Of a stretch of DNA of 23,534 nt, positions 8,120 through 15,772 are shown in pieces. The first letter of the stretch is position 1. Each line of letters starts with the position of its first letter. Position numbers and translations under genes: made by a program. Source of the DNA: Cymbomonas tetramitiformis (lineage: Eukaryota; Chlorophyta; Pyramimonadophyceae; Pyramimonadales; Pyramimonadaceae); assembly GCA_001247695.2 (NCBI GenBank), contig LGRX02024833.1, forward strand, positions 3,777-27,310. The letters run 5' to 3'. Under the pieces are notes generated by a model. That model ran no database searches. It saw nothing but the letters and a program-made list of their open reading frames with translations, and was not told the origin of the DNA.

Positions 8120-8205
8120 TAGGATGCTGGACGGTTCTTGAGAGGGGGGTAATGGGCGTGATTCGAGCCAGCCAACTCGACTCACGCCCAACAGGGACGC
8201 ATCCT
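8120..8205. repeat. Foldback sequence
   Basis: Outer arms aggatgc (8121-8127) and gcatcct (8199-8205) enclose an inner stem of gggcgtga (8154-8161) with tcacgccc (8182-8189), which itself encloses tcgag/ctcga. Confidence 0.65.
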
Positions 8206-8256
8206 GCACAGCATGAACATATCACGCATATCATATAAGCATAATAAACACATACT

Positions 8257-8450
8257 GTCCGTTTGGCAGTGCAATTTCACCTCTAGCGGAAACGCGGATG
8301 TCAACCGCGTCCACGTTTCCGCTAGGCGTTTCTTCCCTCATTCGCGCGCTCGTTTGCAAGAGAGCCTGGGCAACGGATGAGGGAAGCGTTAGCAAAAATA
8401 GTATTTCGTATGCGTTGTTTTCCCTAAACAAATTGCACAAACTGAACGGT
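8257..8450. repeat. Nested foldback element
   Basis: The outer arms pair gtgcaattt (8269-8277) with aaattgcac (8430-8438), with weaker pairing beyond. Inside lie a perfect 12-bp hairpin arm pair ctagcggaaacg (8283-8294) with its complement (8314-8325), and cttccctcat (8332-8341) with atgagggaag (8377-8386). The symmetric nesting suggests a foldback or MITE-like unit. Confidence 0.55.
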
Positions 8451-8746
8451 CAACCACACATCTCGTTGTGGGATGACGCGTTCATTTGGCGGAAGCGGGT
8501 GGAATTTAAGGAATTTGAAACCCGCAATAGTTGCGCTATGGGGTTTCATCTTCTTTGCGAAACGGGTACCCACATCATACTAAGTAGGAATATGTGATAA
8601 TATTTTGAAGCAAAAGATTACTCAGATTAGTATACAATCTTAGAGATCTTTATTTCGCTGGACAGGGGCACACTCCCGGAGAGAAAGCCTTCCGCCTTTA
8701 GTTAAAATTGCATATTTAACAAATCAGACAGCGAGTATTTTCTCTA

Positions 8747-8990
8747 AGTATTTTCAGACGGTAATACTTCGTGTTGTCTCGCGTGTTGTCACCAAGCCTT
8801 AGAAACTCACGATCTCACTCCCAAAGTGACCAAAAACCGTTCGATCGCCGATCGTTCGGTTTTTGGTCACTTTGGGAACACGTCTGAAAATACTCAGTGT
8901 TGTCTCGCGTGTTGTCACCAAGCCTAAACTCGCGATCTTACTCCCAAAGTGGACAAAAACCGTTCGATCGCCGATCGTTCGGTTTTTGGC
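8747..8990. repeat. 57-bp palindrome inside 14-bp inverted repeats, partly duplicated
   Basis: A palindrome at 8820-8876 has 20-bp perfect arms (cccaaagtgaccaaaaaccg) around a cgatcg-rich centre. It is flanked by agtattttcagacg (8747-8760) and its exact complement (8881-8894). A second, diverged copy of the lead-in and palindrome follows at about 8897-8990, offset 123-126 bases, with the inner arms kept and the outer arms decayed. Confidence 0.85.
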
Positions 8991-9258
8991 TACTATCCTT
9001 AATCCAGATCCTCCCACAAGAATCTAGCGCAAATGGGCATGGCGACCTTGTATGTCGTATATAGTGGCCCGGCATATGCTTTGGGGCAATATTTATGAAC
9101 CTTTTGAATTACCTATAACATTTCTTTGCTTGAAATGTCGATGGTTTGACCTTTAATCTTAGCGTGGTTTGGGTGGGTGCTTTCACAGAATTTTAATCAA
9201 AATGCTAGATCCTACCACAAGGATCTAGGGTACCGACAACTCTAGGCCTTGCTACACG

Positions 9259-9263
9259 AGCTC
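9259..9263. repeat. Target-site duplication, left copy
   Basis: agctc directly before the left LTR matches agctc at 23441-23445 directly after the right LTR. Five bases is the usual length for Ty3/gypsy integrases. Confidence 0.9.
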
Positions 9264-9579
9264 TGTCCCAGGGGAATTCCCAGGAGTAAACTATTATCCT
9301 CTATTATCTTGAGGAATCATATCATATATTCAGATATACTATTTAACATAAACCCAGACAGCAAGAGTTATATCATTTGCTGTCCAAGTCCAAGAGACCA
9401 ACTCTGTTACCTCTCTTTATTCTCTCCTCTGAGCTCACATATTATTTTCCCCAACTGTTCGCTCAGGCAATGTCACATCCACTCACTAATTTCCCTAATA
9501 GTTCGCTACTCTTATTCTCATCGAAATCAGACCCCCCTACTATGGGTGTCTCAGCAGGTACGTCGTGCCTCCTGGCACA
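9264..9579 (-). repeat. 3' LTR
   Basis: 316 bp, beginning tgtcccagg and ending cctggcaca on the plus strand, so it has the canonical TG...CA ends on both strands. It differs from the other LTR at two sites (ccaggag versus ccaagag near the left end; ttcgcta versus ttcgata about two thirds along). AT-rich blocks such as atatattcagatata could hold the TATA element on the minus strand. Confidence 0.95.
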
Positions 9580-9590
9580 ACTCTCCCCCC
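9580..9590 (-). other. Polypurine tract
   Basis: On the minus strand GGGGGGAGAGT immediately precedes the 3' LTR, the expected plus-strand primer site. The 263 bases from here to the end of the last ORF (9591-9853) hold no recognisable gene. Confidence 0.8.
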
Positions 9591-9853
9591 GTTAGGAGTG
9601 GACTTTCCCCTGAAACCACGACTAAAGCATAATCACACATACAATAGCGTACAGGGGTCTCGTGATTCCTCTGCTCATCAGCGTAGCAGAAGGGCTTCGC
9701 CAAGGATCCCGCGCTGCCAACGCTCATCCCGGATTCACCCAACCGCACACAACTGATATCTAAGGCAGGTCTTCAGTCTTCGTCTTCTCCTTCGAAACTC
9801 TGCTTGCCGTAGATCGGTTGCACTCGGTCCAAGGGTTATGACCGTAACATCGT

Positions 9854-12800
9854 TTACTTTCCTGTGCCTCCAAAAGTCAAGTGCTGGAACAGATGCCGCA
9901 GTAGACCCTCTGGAACTGGATACACTGCGTGTGACTTCTGCATCCCCTTCCGATGACCACTCGGTCCCAGTTGTGCAGTATCAGGGTGAACTCCTGTTGC
10001 ACGTCGATGCGAACAAGGAGTCGCTGCAGAGCATTGCAGTAAGGGTTCGGGCGGAGGCGAGCTCGCCCATATACACGTAGGTTTCATGTATCGTTTCCCA
10101 TACATGCAGTAGGTGCAAGTGAGGGGCGCCGGTAAATGGCTCATTACTGGCCTGAAACGCAGGGCGTCAGGGTAACGGCCCATCGGGTTCTCCACAAACC
10201 AGTGTTGAGGACGGAGATACTCGATGATGTCTAGGGTGCGTTGTACGCACGCGTCCGCTGTGACGAAATCGGGCGGACCTCCAGTGGTGCGGGCCTGACT
10301 GTACTGGGTACAAGGGGGGCTTGCCCATACCACGTCGAAGTACCCTGGGGGATACCTCCAATAATCCCAGCTCTCAATGGCCGTCACGTGAGTCGGCCGC
10401 CAAAGCGGGTCAGCGTCCAGAGTTACCGATCTCGAGGCTGGGAAGCAGCGGGCAAACTCCTTTTCCACGGAGCCTGTTCCACTGAACAATACCAATATCC
10501 GTACTGGCCGAGTATCAAGTGCAGCGAGGGTAGTGACATATGTGACCTCGCCCTCTCTCGTCATTCCACGTTGTTCCCAAGGAAGGCATTCGTCGGTGGG
10601 GTTCTCAAACTCCTCCTCCCAGGGTCTCACCAACAGGTAGGCTAAAGAGGCACCTGACGCCACCGCAGCAGAACTGGGTGTATCGCGGCGTTGCTCTCGA
10701 CGACGTAATGCAGCGTCACGTACCTGGCCCTCCATGGCCAGACGTTCGGTCTCAAAGTCCTTAAGCTGCTGCAGAGGTGCTCCACGCTCCAGCTTGTCTC
10801 GAGTCCTCCACGAATCGTGGGCCTTTGAGTAGCCCGTCCAGCGTACCTTCCATTCCACAATCTCCTTTCCTCGGGAGATGCGAACTCGTCGAGCCAGAAT
10901 GCGATCCACATGGGCCTCGCGTTGTCCATCAACTATCACCGCCTCTGGGATTGCTGGCTGTCGGCGTGACGCGAACGCATCTGCCCCTCCCACGTATGGC
11001 TTCAGTCGATGTTGTGCGAACACATCATGTATACGCCAGCGTGGGGGGAGCTGCAGTCGATAAGCCACCGGAGCACCTCGGTCTGCCTCCGGAAGACCCG
11101 CCTGCATGTCACTGTAGAACCGCTCCGTTACCGCCAACGGCCCATGCCAGCGCTTGCTGAGCTTCCTGCAAAGGGACCTGTCTATGAGCTTCTCCGTGAG
11201 GTGCTTGGCTTCTACCCAGACGAGGTCCCCCACCGCATACTCTCGCTGCCCATGGCGCCGATCGAAGAGATCTCGCTGCCGCTGCTGTGCCAACTCCAGT
11301 CTACCCCGCGCGTCCCGCAGCTGCGACGAAAAACGAAACGCCCATTCATGTGCAGTCCCCACCCCTCCTTTGCGTCGCCCATCGGTAGACTGGGCAGCTT
11401 CTAGAAACATGTCAAGCTGTGACATGGGTGACACACCATAGCACAACTCGAAGGGGGTGAAACCGGTTACGTCACTGCGCGAGTCGTTAATAGCAAACTC
11501 GACGTTGGTGGCGTACAGGTCCCAGTCCTCCGGACTATCATCGACGAAGGAGCGAAGCATATCCTCCACGACCCGGTTGGTGTGCTCCGCTTGACCATCA
11601 GATCGGGGGTTGTAAGGGGTGGTCATTGCCACCTTGACCCCCATCAACCGCATCAGCTCTTTCCAGAACGCGTCTTGGAAGCGTGGGTCCCGGTCGCTGA
11701 CAATTTTCATAGGCGCGCCATGCTGCCTCCACACGGTGTCGAAGTAGATGCGAGCAATAGTGGCTGCTGAGCTGTCCCCGAAGTTAATGGGGACCACGTG
11801 GACCATCTTCGAGAGCTTACAGGTGAAGGCGACGAACGCGTCGTTCCCTTGCTCGGTCAAAGGTAGACCGGTGACAAAGTCCACACCCACGTCCTGCCAG
11901 TTTCGCGACGGAATCGAATGCGGGTTAAGCAGTCCATCAGGGTATGACGATCGGGGTTTCACAGCCTGGCAAGTGGGGCAGGACGCCACCCAAGCCCCAA
12001 CATCATCCGAGGCGTTCTTCCACCAGAATCGACGAAGAACCCTTTCAAGTGTCTTGTCGCGCCCTGTGTGACCCGCTGCCAGGGAGTCGTGGGCCTCGCG
12101 GAACACAATCTCCCGGAGGGTTGAGTCCTCACCCAGGACCAGCTGGTAGTGCCCCGCAGCTACCCGCCACAGCACTTCGCCAACAATGCAGAAGTGCTTC
12201 GTGCTGTGATGGGGAGCTGACTGTACTTGCTCCCGCAGAGTACGAAGGGGCCCGTCTCGGCTGTACTCGTCCCGCAGGGCCTCAAGGAAATCTCCTCCAG
12301 AAACTGTGCCCTGCGCGTCCCGCATCTTTGACGCCTTGCCTGCATCAACAATTGGTTGGGGCACTCGCTGGTGTCGAATCCTCTGCGGTCTTGACCTCGA
12401 GGGTGGAGCATACACCACCAGCATCGGCCATGGGAGGTCCTGCAGCACTCCATCTGTTCCCTTAAACAGTTGGGTGGGATTCCCCTGAGAGTCATGTGTG
12501 GGGATGACCTCCTCAATACGCATCCCCGCGCGTCTGAAAAGCTTCCTCCACTGCGGCATGCGCGACTGTAGGTCCGGCAGCAGGAACACTGCAGAGGTGT
12601 TCTCGGGGTCTTGCCGCCACTCATGCACGTAGGTGCGGAGTACAGCCTCGATGGTGAGATGGTCGCTATCATGTGGGGGGCTGCACCACACGTGAAGTCC
12701 TCTCCACTGCTCCTTTAGGCAGTTTTCCCAGTATTTGTCCACCAGCTGACCGCGGCCTTTTGGTCCGCGACAGGCATCCACGTCGAACTTCCCGTATTTC

Positions 12801-13165
12801 GACTGTAGCCGTTCGAACAATGCCTGGTGCAACCGCCCCGTCGATTCCCTCCGCGATTGAGACGCGCTCTTCGCAGGGGGCTTCCTCGTCCTGGGGGCGT
12901 CAGTCAGACCCACCGTCGGAGGTGTCGCCGGCTTTGCTGCCTCTTGCTGGGGCGGCGATTTGGTGTTCGACCGCGAGCGAGAGGTCACCGTGCCGCTGGG
13001 GCGCTCCATAGGGACCTTGGCCGACACCTGCGGCGGAGTTTGTGCAGGCGCTACGGGTGCTTGGCACCCCGACGTCCCTCCCGCAGGAGGTAACCCAGTT
13101 TTTGACCGGGTGCGTGAGGCCACCACGCCACAAGGTTGCTCAGAGGCCTCCGCTGGCATTTCCAA
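9854..13165 (-). CDS. Pol ORF: Dam-like domain, integrase, chromodomain, cytosine-5 methyltransferase
   Basis: 1,103 codons; the most upstream codon is TTG and the first ATG is at 13159. Residues 1-108 are basic and Pro-rich. Residues about 115-255 resemble phage-type Dam N6-adenine methyltransferases (KFDVDACRG; WCSPPHD in place of NPPY; AVFLLPD). Integrase follows: zinc finger H359, H366, C396, C399, and catalytic D429, D491, E527, with exactly 35 residues between the last two. A GPY/F-type region lies at about 645-725 and a chromodomain at about 751-805 (HVDRILARRV, EWKVRWTGYSKAHDSW). Residues about 886-1103 form a C5-cytosine methyltransferase: motif I LFSGTGS (893-899), motif IV SPPCTQYS with nucleophile Cys952, motif VI ENP (992-994) and a YGKRYMKPTCIW block (1022-1033). 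Integrase inserts the cDNA, the chromodomain reads histone marks, and the last domain would methylate DNA. The Dam-like domain lacks the catalytic Tyr, so it is probably structural or dead. Confidence 0.9.
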   Translation of the reverse strand: MEMPAEASEQPCGVVASRTRSKTGLPPAGGTSGCQAPVAPAQTPPQVSAKVPMERPSGTVTSRSRSNTKSPPQQEAAKPATPPTVGLTDAPRTRKPPAKSASQSRRESTGRLHQALFERLQSKYGKFDVDACRGPKGRGQLVDKYWENCLKEQWRGLHVWCSPPHDSDHLTIEAVLRTYVHEWRQDPENTSAVFLLPDLQSRMPQWRKLFRRAGMRIEEVIPTHDSQGNPTQLFKGTDGVLQDLPWPMLVVYAPPSRSRPQRIRHQRVPQPIVDAGKASKMRDAQGTVSGGDFLEALRDEYSRDGPLRTLREQVQSAPHHSTKHFCIVGEVLWRVAAGHYQLVLGEDSTLREIVFREAHDSLAAGHTGRDKTLERVLRRFWWKNASDDVGAWVASCPTCQAVKPRSSYPDGLLNPHSIPSRNWQDVGVDFVTGLPLTEQGNDAFVAFTCKLSKMVHVVPINFGDSSAATIARIYFDTVWRQHGAPMKIVSDRDPRFQDAFWKELMRLMGVKVAMTTPYNPRSDGQAEHTNRVVEDMLRSFVDDSPEDWDLYATNVEFAINDSRSDVTGFTPFELCYGVSPMSQLDMFLEAAQSTDGRRKGGVGTAHEWAFRFSSQLRDARGRLELAQQRQRDLFDRRHGQREYAVGDLVWVEAKHLTEKLIDRSLCRKLSKRWHGPLAVTERFYSDMQAGLPEADRGAPVAYRLQLPPRWRIHDVFAQHRLKPYVGGADAFASRRQPAIPEAVIVDGQREAHVDRILARRVRISRGKEIVEWKVRWTGYSKAHDSWRTRDKLERGAPLQQLKDFETERLAMEGQVRDAALRRREQRRDTPSSAAVASGASLAYLLVRPWEEEFENPTDECLPWEQRGMTREGEVTYVTTLAALDTRPVRILVLFSGTGSVEKEFARCFPASRSVTLDADPLWRPTHVTAIESWDYWRYPPGYFDVVWASPPCTQYSQARTTGGPPDFVTADACVQRTLDIIEYLRPQHWFVENPMGRYPDALRFRPVMSHLPAPLTCTYCMYGKRYMKPTCIWASSPPPEPLLQCSAATPCSHRRATGVHPDTAQLGPSGHRKGMQKSHAVYPVPEGLLRHLFQHLTFGGTGK

Positions 13166-13303
13166 TGCCGCCTTTCCTGAGCTTGGACCGTCCCATTGCG
13201 CGAAGGGACTTGAAGGCCCCCCGAAGAGCCCTTGTACTCTTCTTCAGGGAAGCACGCTGAAACGCCAGCGTCGCCCCTCTCGTGGGGGGCGCTGTGACCT
13301 CCG

Positions 13304-15772
13304 TCAGGTGGTCCGCGCCGGGGTGCTCAGTTTGCACCCCTTCATTTCAACATCTGATGTGACCTCCGTCGGGAGATCCGCGCCAGGGTGCTGCACCTGC
13401 ACCCCTCCAGCGTCTGATGTGACCTCCGTCGGGAGATCCGCGCCAGGGTGCTGCATCTGCACCCCTCCAGCGTCTGATGTGACCTCCGTCGGGAGATCCG
13501 CGCCAGGGTGCTGCGTCTGCACCCCTCCAGCGTCTGATGTGACCTCCGTCGGGAGATCCGCGCCAGGGTGCTGCATCTGCACCCCTCCAGCGTCTGATGT
13601 GACCTCCGTCGGGAGATCCGCGCCAGGGTGCTGCGTCTGCACCCCCCCAGCACCCGCTGCAACCTCTATTGGGAGGTCCTCGCAATGGTGCGGGGCTCGA
13701 AGCTCCTTGGCACCAAGTTGGGACTCCATAGCCAACTCCGCCAGCTGCAGAGTGTCCACCGCGTCCAACCAGCTGTTCACCTCAGCAAGCTGGGTCAGGG
13801 TGCCCAAGGCTGGGCCCTCCTCAAAGAGGTCGGAGGTGTCCAACACAGAGAGGGGGTCTTTCGGGAGGTCCGACTTAGCGTCGAGAATGCCGGCCTCCTT
13901 CAAGCCCTCCCGAGGTGTCTTCGCTGAGTAGTCGGGTCGCCGTGACAAGGCGTCTGGAACCAGTAGCAGGGCCCCTTTCACGTACTCCATGCGGGGGACC
14001 CCCACCTCCACGAGATCCATGTACCATCGTGCCTGCCGCCGACTCAGCTCCCTCCCCGGCTCCATCAGCCATTCCAGTGGCCGGTGGTCGCCTTGCAGCT
14101 TGAAGGCGGTGAAGATCAGGTAGTGCCGCCAGGTCACCGTGGTGCAGTGGTGAAGTCCGCAGAGCTCCCTCTCGCCCGTGTGGTAGTTCTGCTCAGCCGC
14201 GGAGAACTGCCGGCTCTCGTAGGCTATCACCTTAAGTCCTTCACCACAGTCCTGCATCAGGACTCCACCCAGCGCCACCCCACTCGCGTCGGTCTGCACC
14301 ACGAAGGGGGCTGATCCGTCCGCTGCGGCCTTCACGTTCGGCAGGGCCAGAACGGGGGCGTCCACCAGTGCTGCTTTCAGCTCTTCGAAGGCCCACTGCT
14401 GCTCAGGGCCCCATCTCCACTCCACCTCGTTCTTGGTGAGCATGGTGAGGGGCTGCGCGATGTCGGAGAAACAGTGAATGAACCGACGATAATAACCGGC
14501 TAGGCCCAGGAACTGCCGGACGTGAGTGACATTCTCCAGCGCCGGCCAGTCGCGCACTGCCGCCACCTTGTCGTGCTGCGGCTTGCAGCCCTCGCTGGAC
14601 AGGGTGTGCCCAAGAAACCTCAAAGACTCCTTCAGCATCTGCGCCTTAGAGGCCTTGAGGTATACTCCTTTCTCGCGACAGGTCTGAAGGAAGGTACGGA
14701 CGTTGTCGTAGTGTTCTTGGACTCCACCCTTCGAGAACACCACCACATCGTCGATGAAGATTCGGACGAAAGGTAAGTGTCCTAAGGCTCTCTGCATCCT
14801 CCGCTGGTACTGTGACGGGGAATTCTGCAATCCCTGTGGCATCACCAGCCACTCGTAGGAGCCCATCTGGGTGGTGAATGCTGTCTTCTCCACGTCTTCC
14901 TCAGCCATGGGGACTTGCCAGAATCCATCCACGGCGTCGAAGGAGGAGAAGTGGGTGGCACCCTGCATCTCGTCGAACATCAACTGAATGTCCGGCAGCG
15001 GGTACCGATCTCTCACTGTTTGAGAGTTCAGCTGGCGGTAGTCCACCACCAGGCGCAGCGTGTTAGGCTGGCCCGGTTTGGGTACCATGAGACATGGTGC
15101 CGCGTAAGGACTGGATGAGGGTCTGATGTAGCCCTTTTCCACCAGCTGCTCGATGCGTTCCCGCAGTTGCCGAAGCTCTTCCACAGACATGCGGTAGGGA
15201 CGGCGAAATGGAGGTCCTCCCTCCTTGTCTGGCTTAAGGGTGACTCTGGCCTCATCCTCCATCGACCGCCGCAGTTTGGACATCATGGGGAGGGCGTCAC
15301 GCAGCTCCTCGGAGAACTCCTCGAAGAGTGCCCGGAACTTCTCCTTCCAGCGGGGTGCCACCTTGGCGTCCCTCGTGTCCTGTGGGATGTCTTTGGCGGT
15401 GCCCCCAGTATCCGGGGGTTCCAGCTTCACCTGGGTGCTGGCCACAGGCTTCGCATCAGCTGCAGTGTCCACCGAGAGGCATACTGCTTCGGCCTCGACC
15501 GCGAGGAGTTCCGCGTCGGGATGATCTCCGGCTGCAGTAGCAGCGAAGGCCGAATCGTGCTCGCTGCCGTCCCTGCGCGCCATCATAAGCCACGCCGGCT
15601 GAGCGGAGGCGTCGCCCGCGAGCCTCTGAGTCTCTGCGTACAGGAGGTGTTTACGCAGCTGCACAGCCGTCAGGAAGACCTCATCGATGAGTCCAGCACA
15701 GTTGTCTCCGCGTCCACCAGCACTTTTACCCGGGTTGCAGCCGGCGATGGTCACGAGCTCTTTACCCCCCAC
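13304..15772 (-). CDS. Pol ORF: reverse transcriptase and RNase H with repeat tail
   Basis: 822 codons without an ATG at the start (first codon GTG), overlapping the protease ORF by 22 bases in the -1 frame, so it is probably made as a Gag-Pol fusion by frameshifting. The RT core covers about residues 180-395, with LRLVVDYRQLN, the catalytic Asp279 in SSFDAVDGFWQ, the PQGLQNSPS block and the FIDD box (Asp341, Asp342). RNase H is at about 488-612, with Asp495 (QTDAS), Glu536, Asp562 (GDHRPLEWL) and Asp607 (DALSRRPD), the full catalytic set. Residues about 706-805 are five 20-residue repeats. The frame ends at TGA 13306-13304, where the repeat reading slips out of frame. All catalytic residues are present, so the enzyme looks intact. 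Confidence 0.95.
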   Translation of the reverse strand: MGGKELVTIAGCNPGKSAGGRGDNCAGLIDEVFLTAVQLRKHLLYAETQRLAGDASAQPAWLMMARRDGSEHDSAFAATAAGDHPDAELLAVEAEAVCLSVDTAADAKPVASTQVKLEPPDTGGTAKDIPQDTRDAKVAPRWKEKFRALFEEFSEELRDALPMMSKLRRSMEDEARVTLKPDKEGGPPFRRPYRMSVEELRQLRERIEQLVEKGYIRPSSSPYAAPCLMVPKPGQPNTLRLVVDYRQLNSQTVRDRYPLPDIQLMFDEMQGATHFSSFDAVDGFWQVPMAEEDVEKTAFTTQMGSYEWLVMPQGLQNSPSQYQRRMQRALGHLPFVRIFIDDVVVFSKGGVQEHYDNVRTFLQTCREKGVYLKASKAQMLKESLRFLGHTLSSEGCKPQHDKVAAVRDWPALENVTHVRQFLGLAGYYRRFIHCFSDIAQPLTMLTKNEVEWRWGPEQQWAFEELKAALVDAPVLALPNVKAAADGSAPFVVQTDASGVALGGVLMQDCGEGLKVIAYESRQFSAAEQNYHTGERELCGLHHCTTVTWRHYLIFTAFKLQGDHRPLEWLMEPGRELSRRQARWYMDLVEVGVPRMEYVKGALLLVPDALSRRPDYSAKTPREGLKEAGILDAKSDLPKDPLSVLDTSDLFEEGPALGTLTQLAEVNSWLDAVDTLQLAELAMESQLGAKELRAPHHCEDLPIEVAAGAGGVQTQHPGADLPTEVTSDAGGVQMQHPGADLPTEVTSDAGGVQTQHPGADLPTEVTSDAGGVQMQHPGADLPTEVTSDAGGVQVQHPGADLPTEVTSDVEMKGCKLSTPARTT
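13358..13657 (-). repeat. 60-bp coding minisatellite, five copies
   Basis: The period is exactly 60 bases, so each unit adds 20 residues (core AGGVQ-x-QHPGADLPTEVTSD). The variable residue reads T, M, T, M, V in order, from cgtctgc and catctgc variants that alternate, which points to duplication of a 120-bp pair. Similar but diverged units occur in ORF1. Confidence 0.9.

Larger units (their letters stand above)
7481..9263. other. Non-coding, repeat- and foldback-rich stretch
   Basis: Short open frames here show no family motif and several run through the repeats themselves. The content I can support is a 23-bp tandem array (7863-8028), a foldback at 8120-8205, nested foldbacks at 8257-8450, a 57-bp palindrome with a partial second copy (8747-8990), and a small palindrome around 9203-9228. 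Its right end, agctc at 9259-9263, is the target site of the chromovirus. Confidence 0.6.

Noticed and set aside
8298..8597. 99-codon plus-strand ORF
   Set aside because: Starts inside a hairpin and has no recognisable protein pattern.
8799..9017. 72-codon minus-strand ORF with a repeated NRTIGDRTVF segment
   Set aside because: The repetition is the duplicated palindrome read as protein.
9857..12838. Bacterial restriction-modification or phage DNA, because of the methyltransferase motifs
   Set aside because: The domains are in one frame with a Ty3 integrase and chromodomain between LTRs.
13358..13657. CRISPR-like array
   Set aside because: The whole 60-base unit repeats with no unique spacers and encodes in-frame protein repeats.
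13140..13931. Plus-strand ORF of repeated SDVTSVGRSAPGCC units
   Set aside because: Antisense reading of the RT repeat tail.
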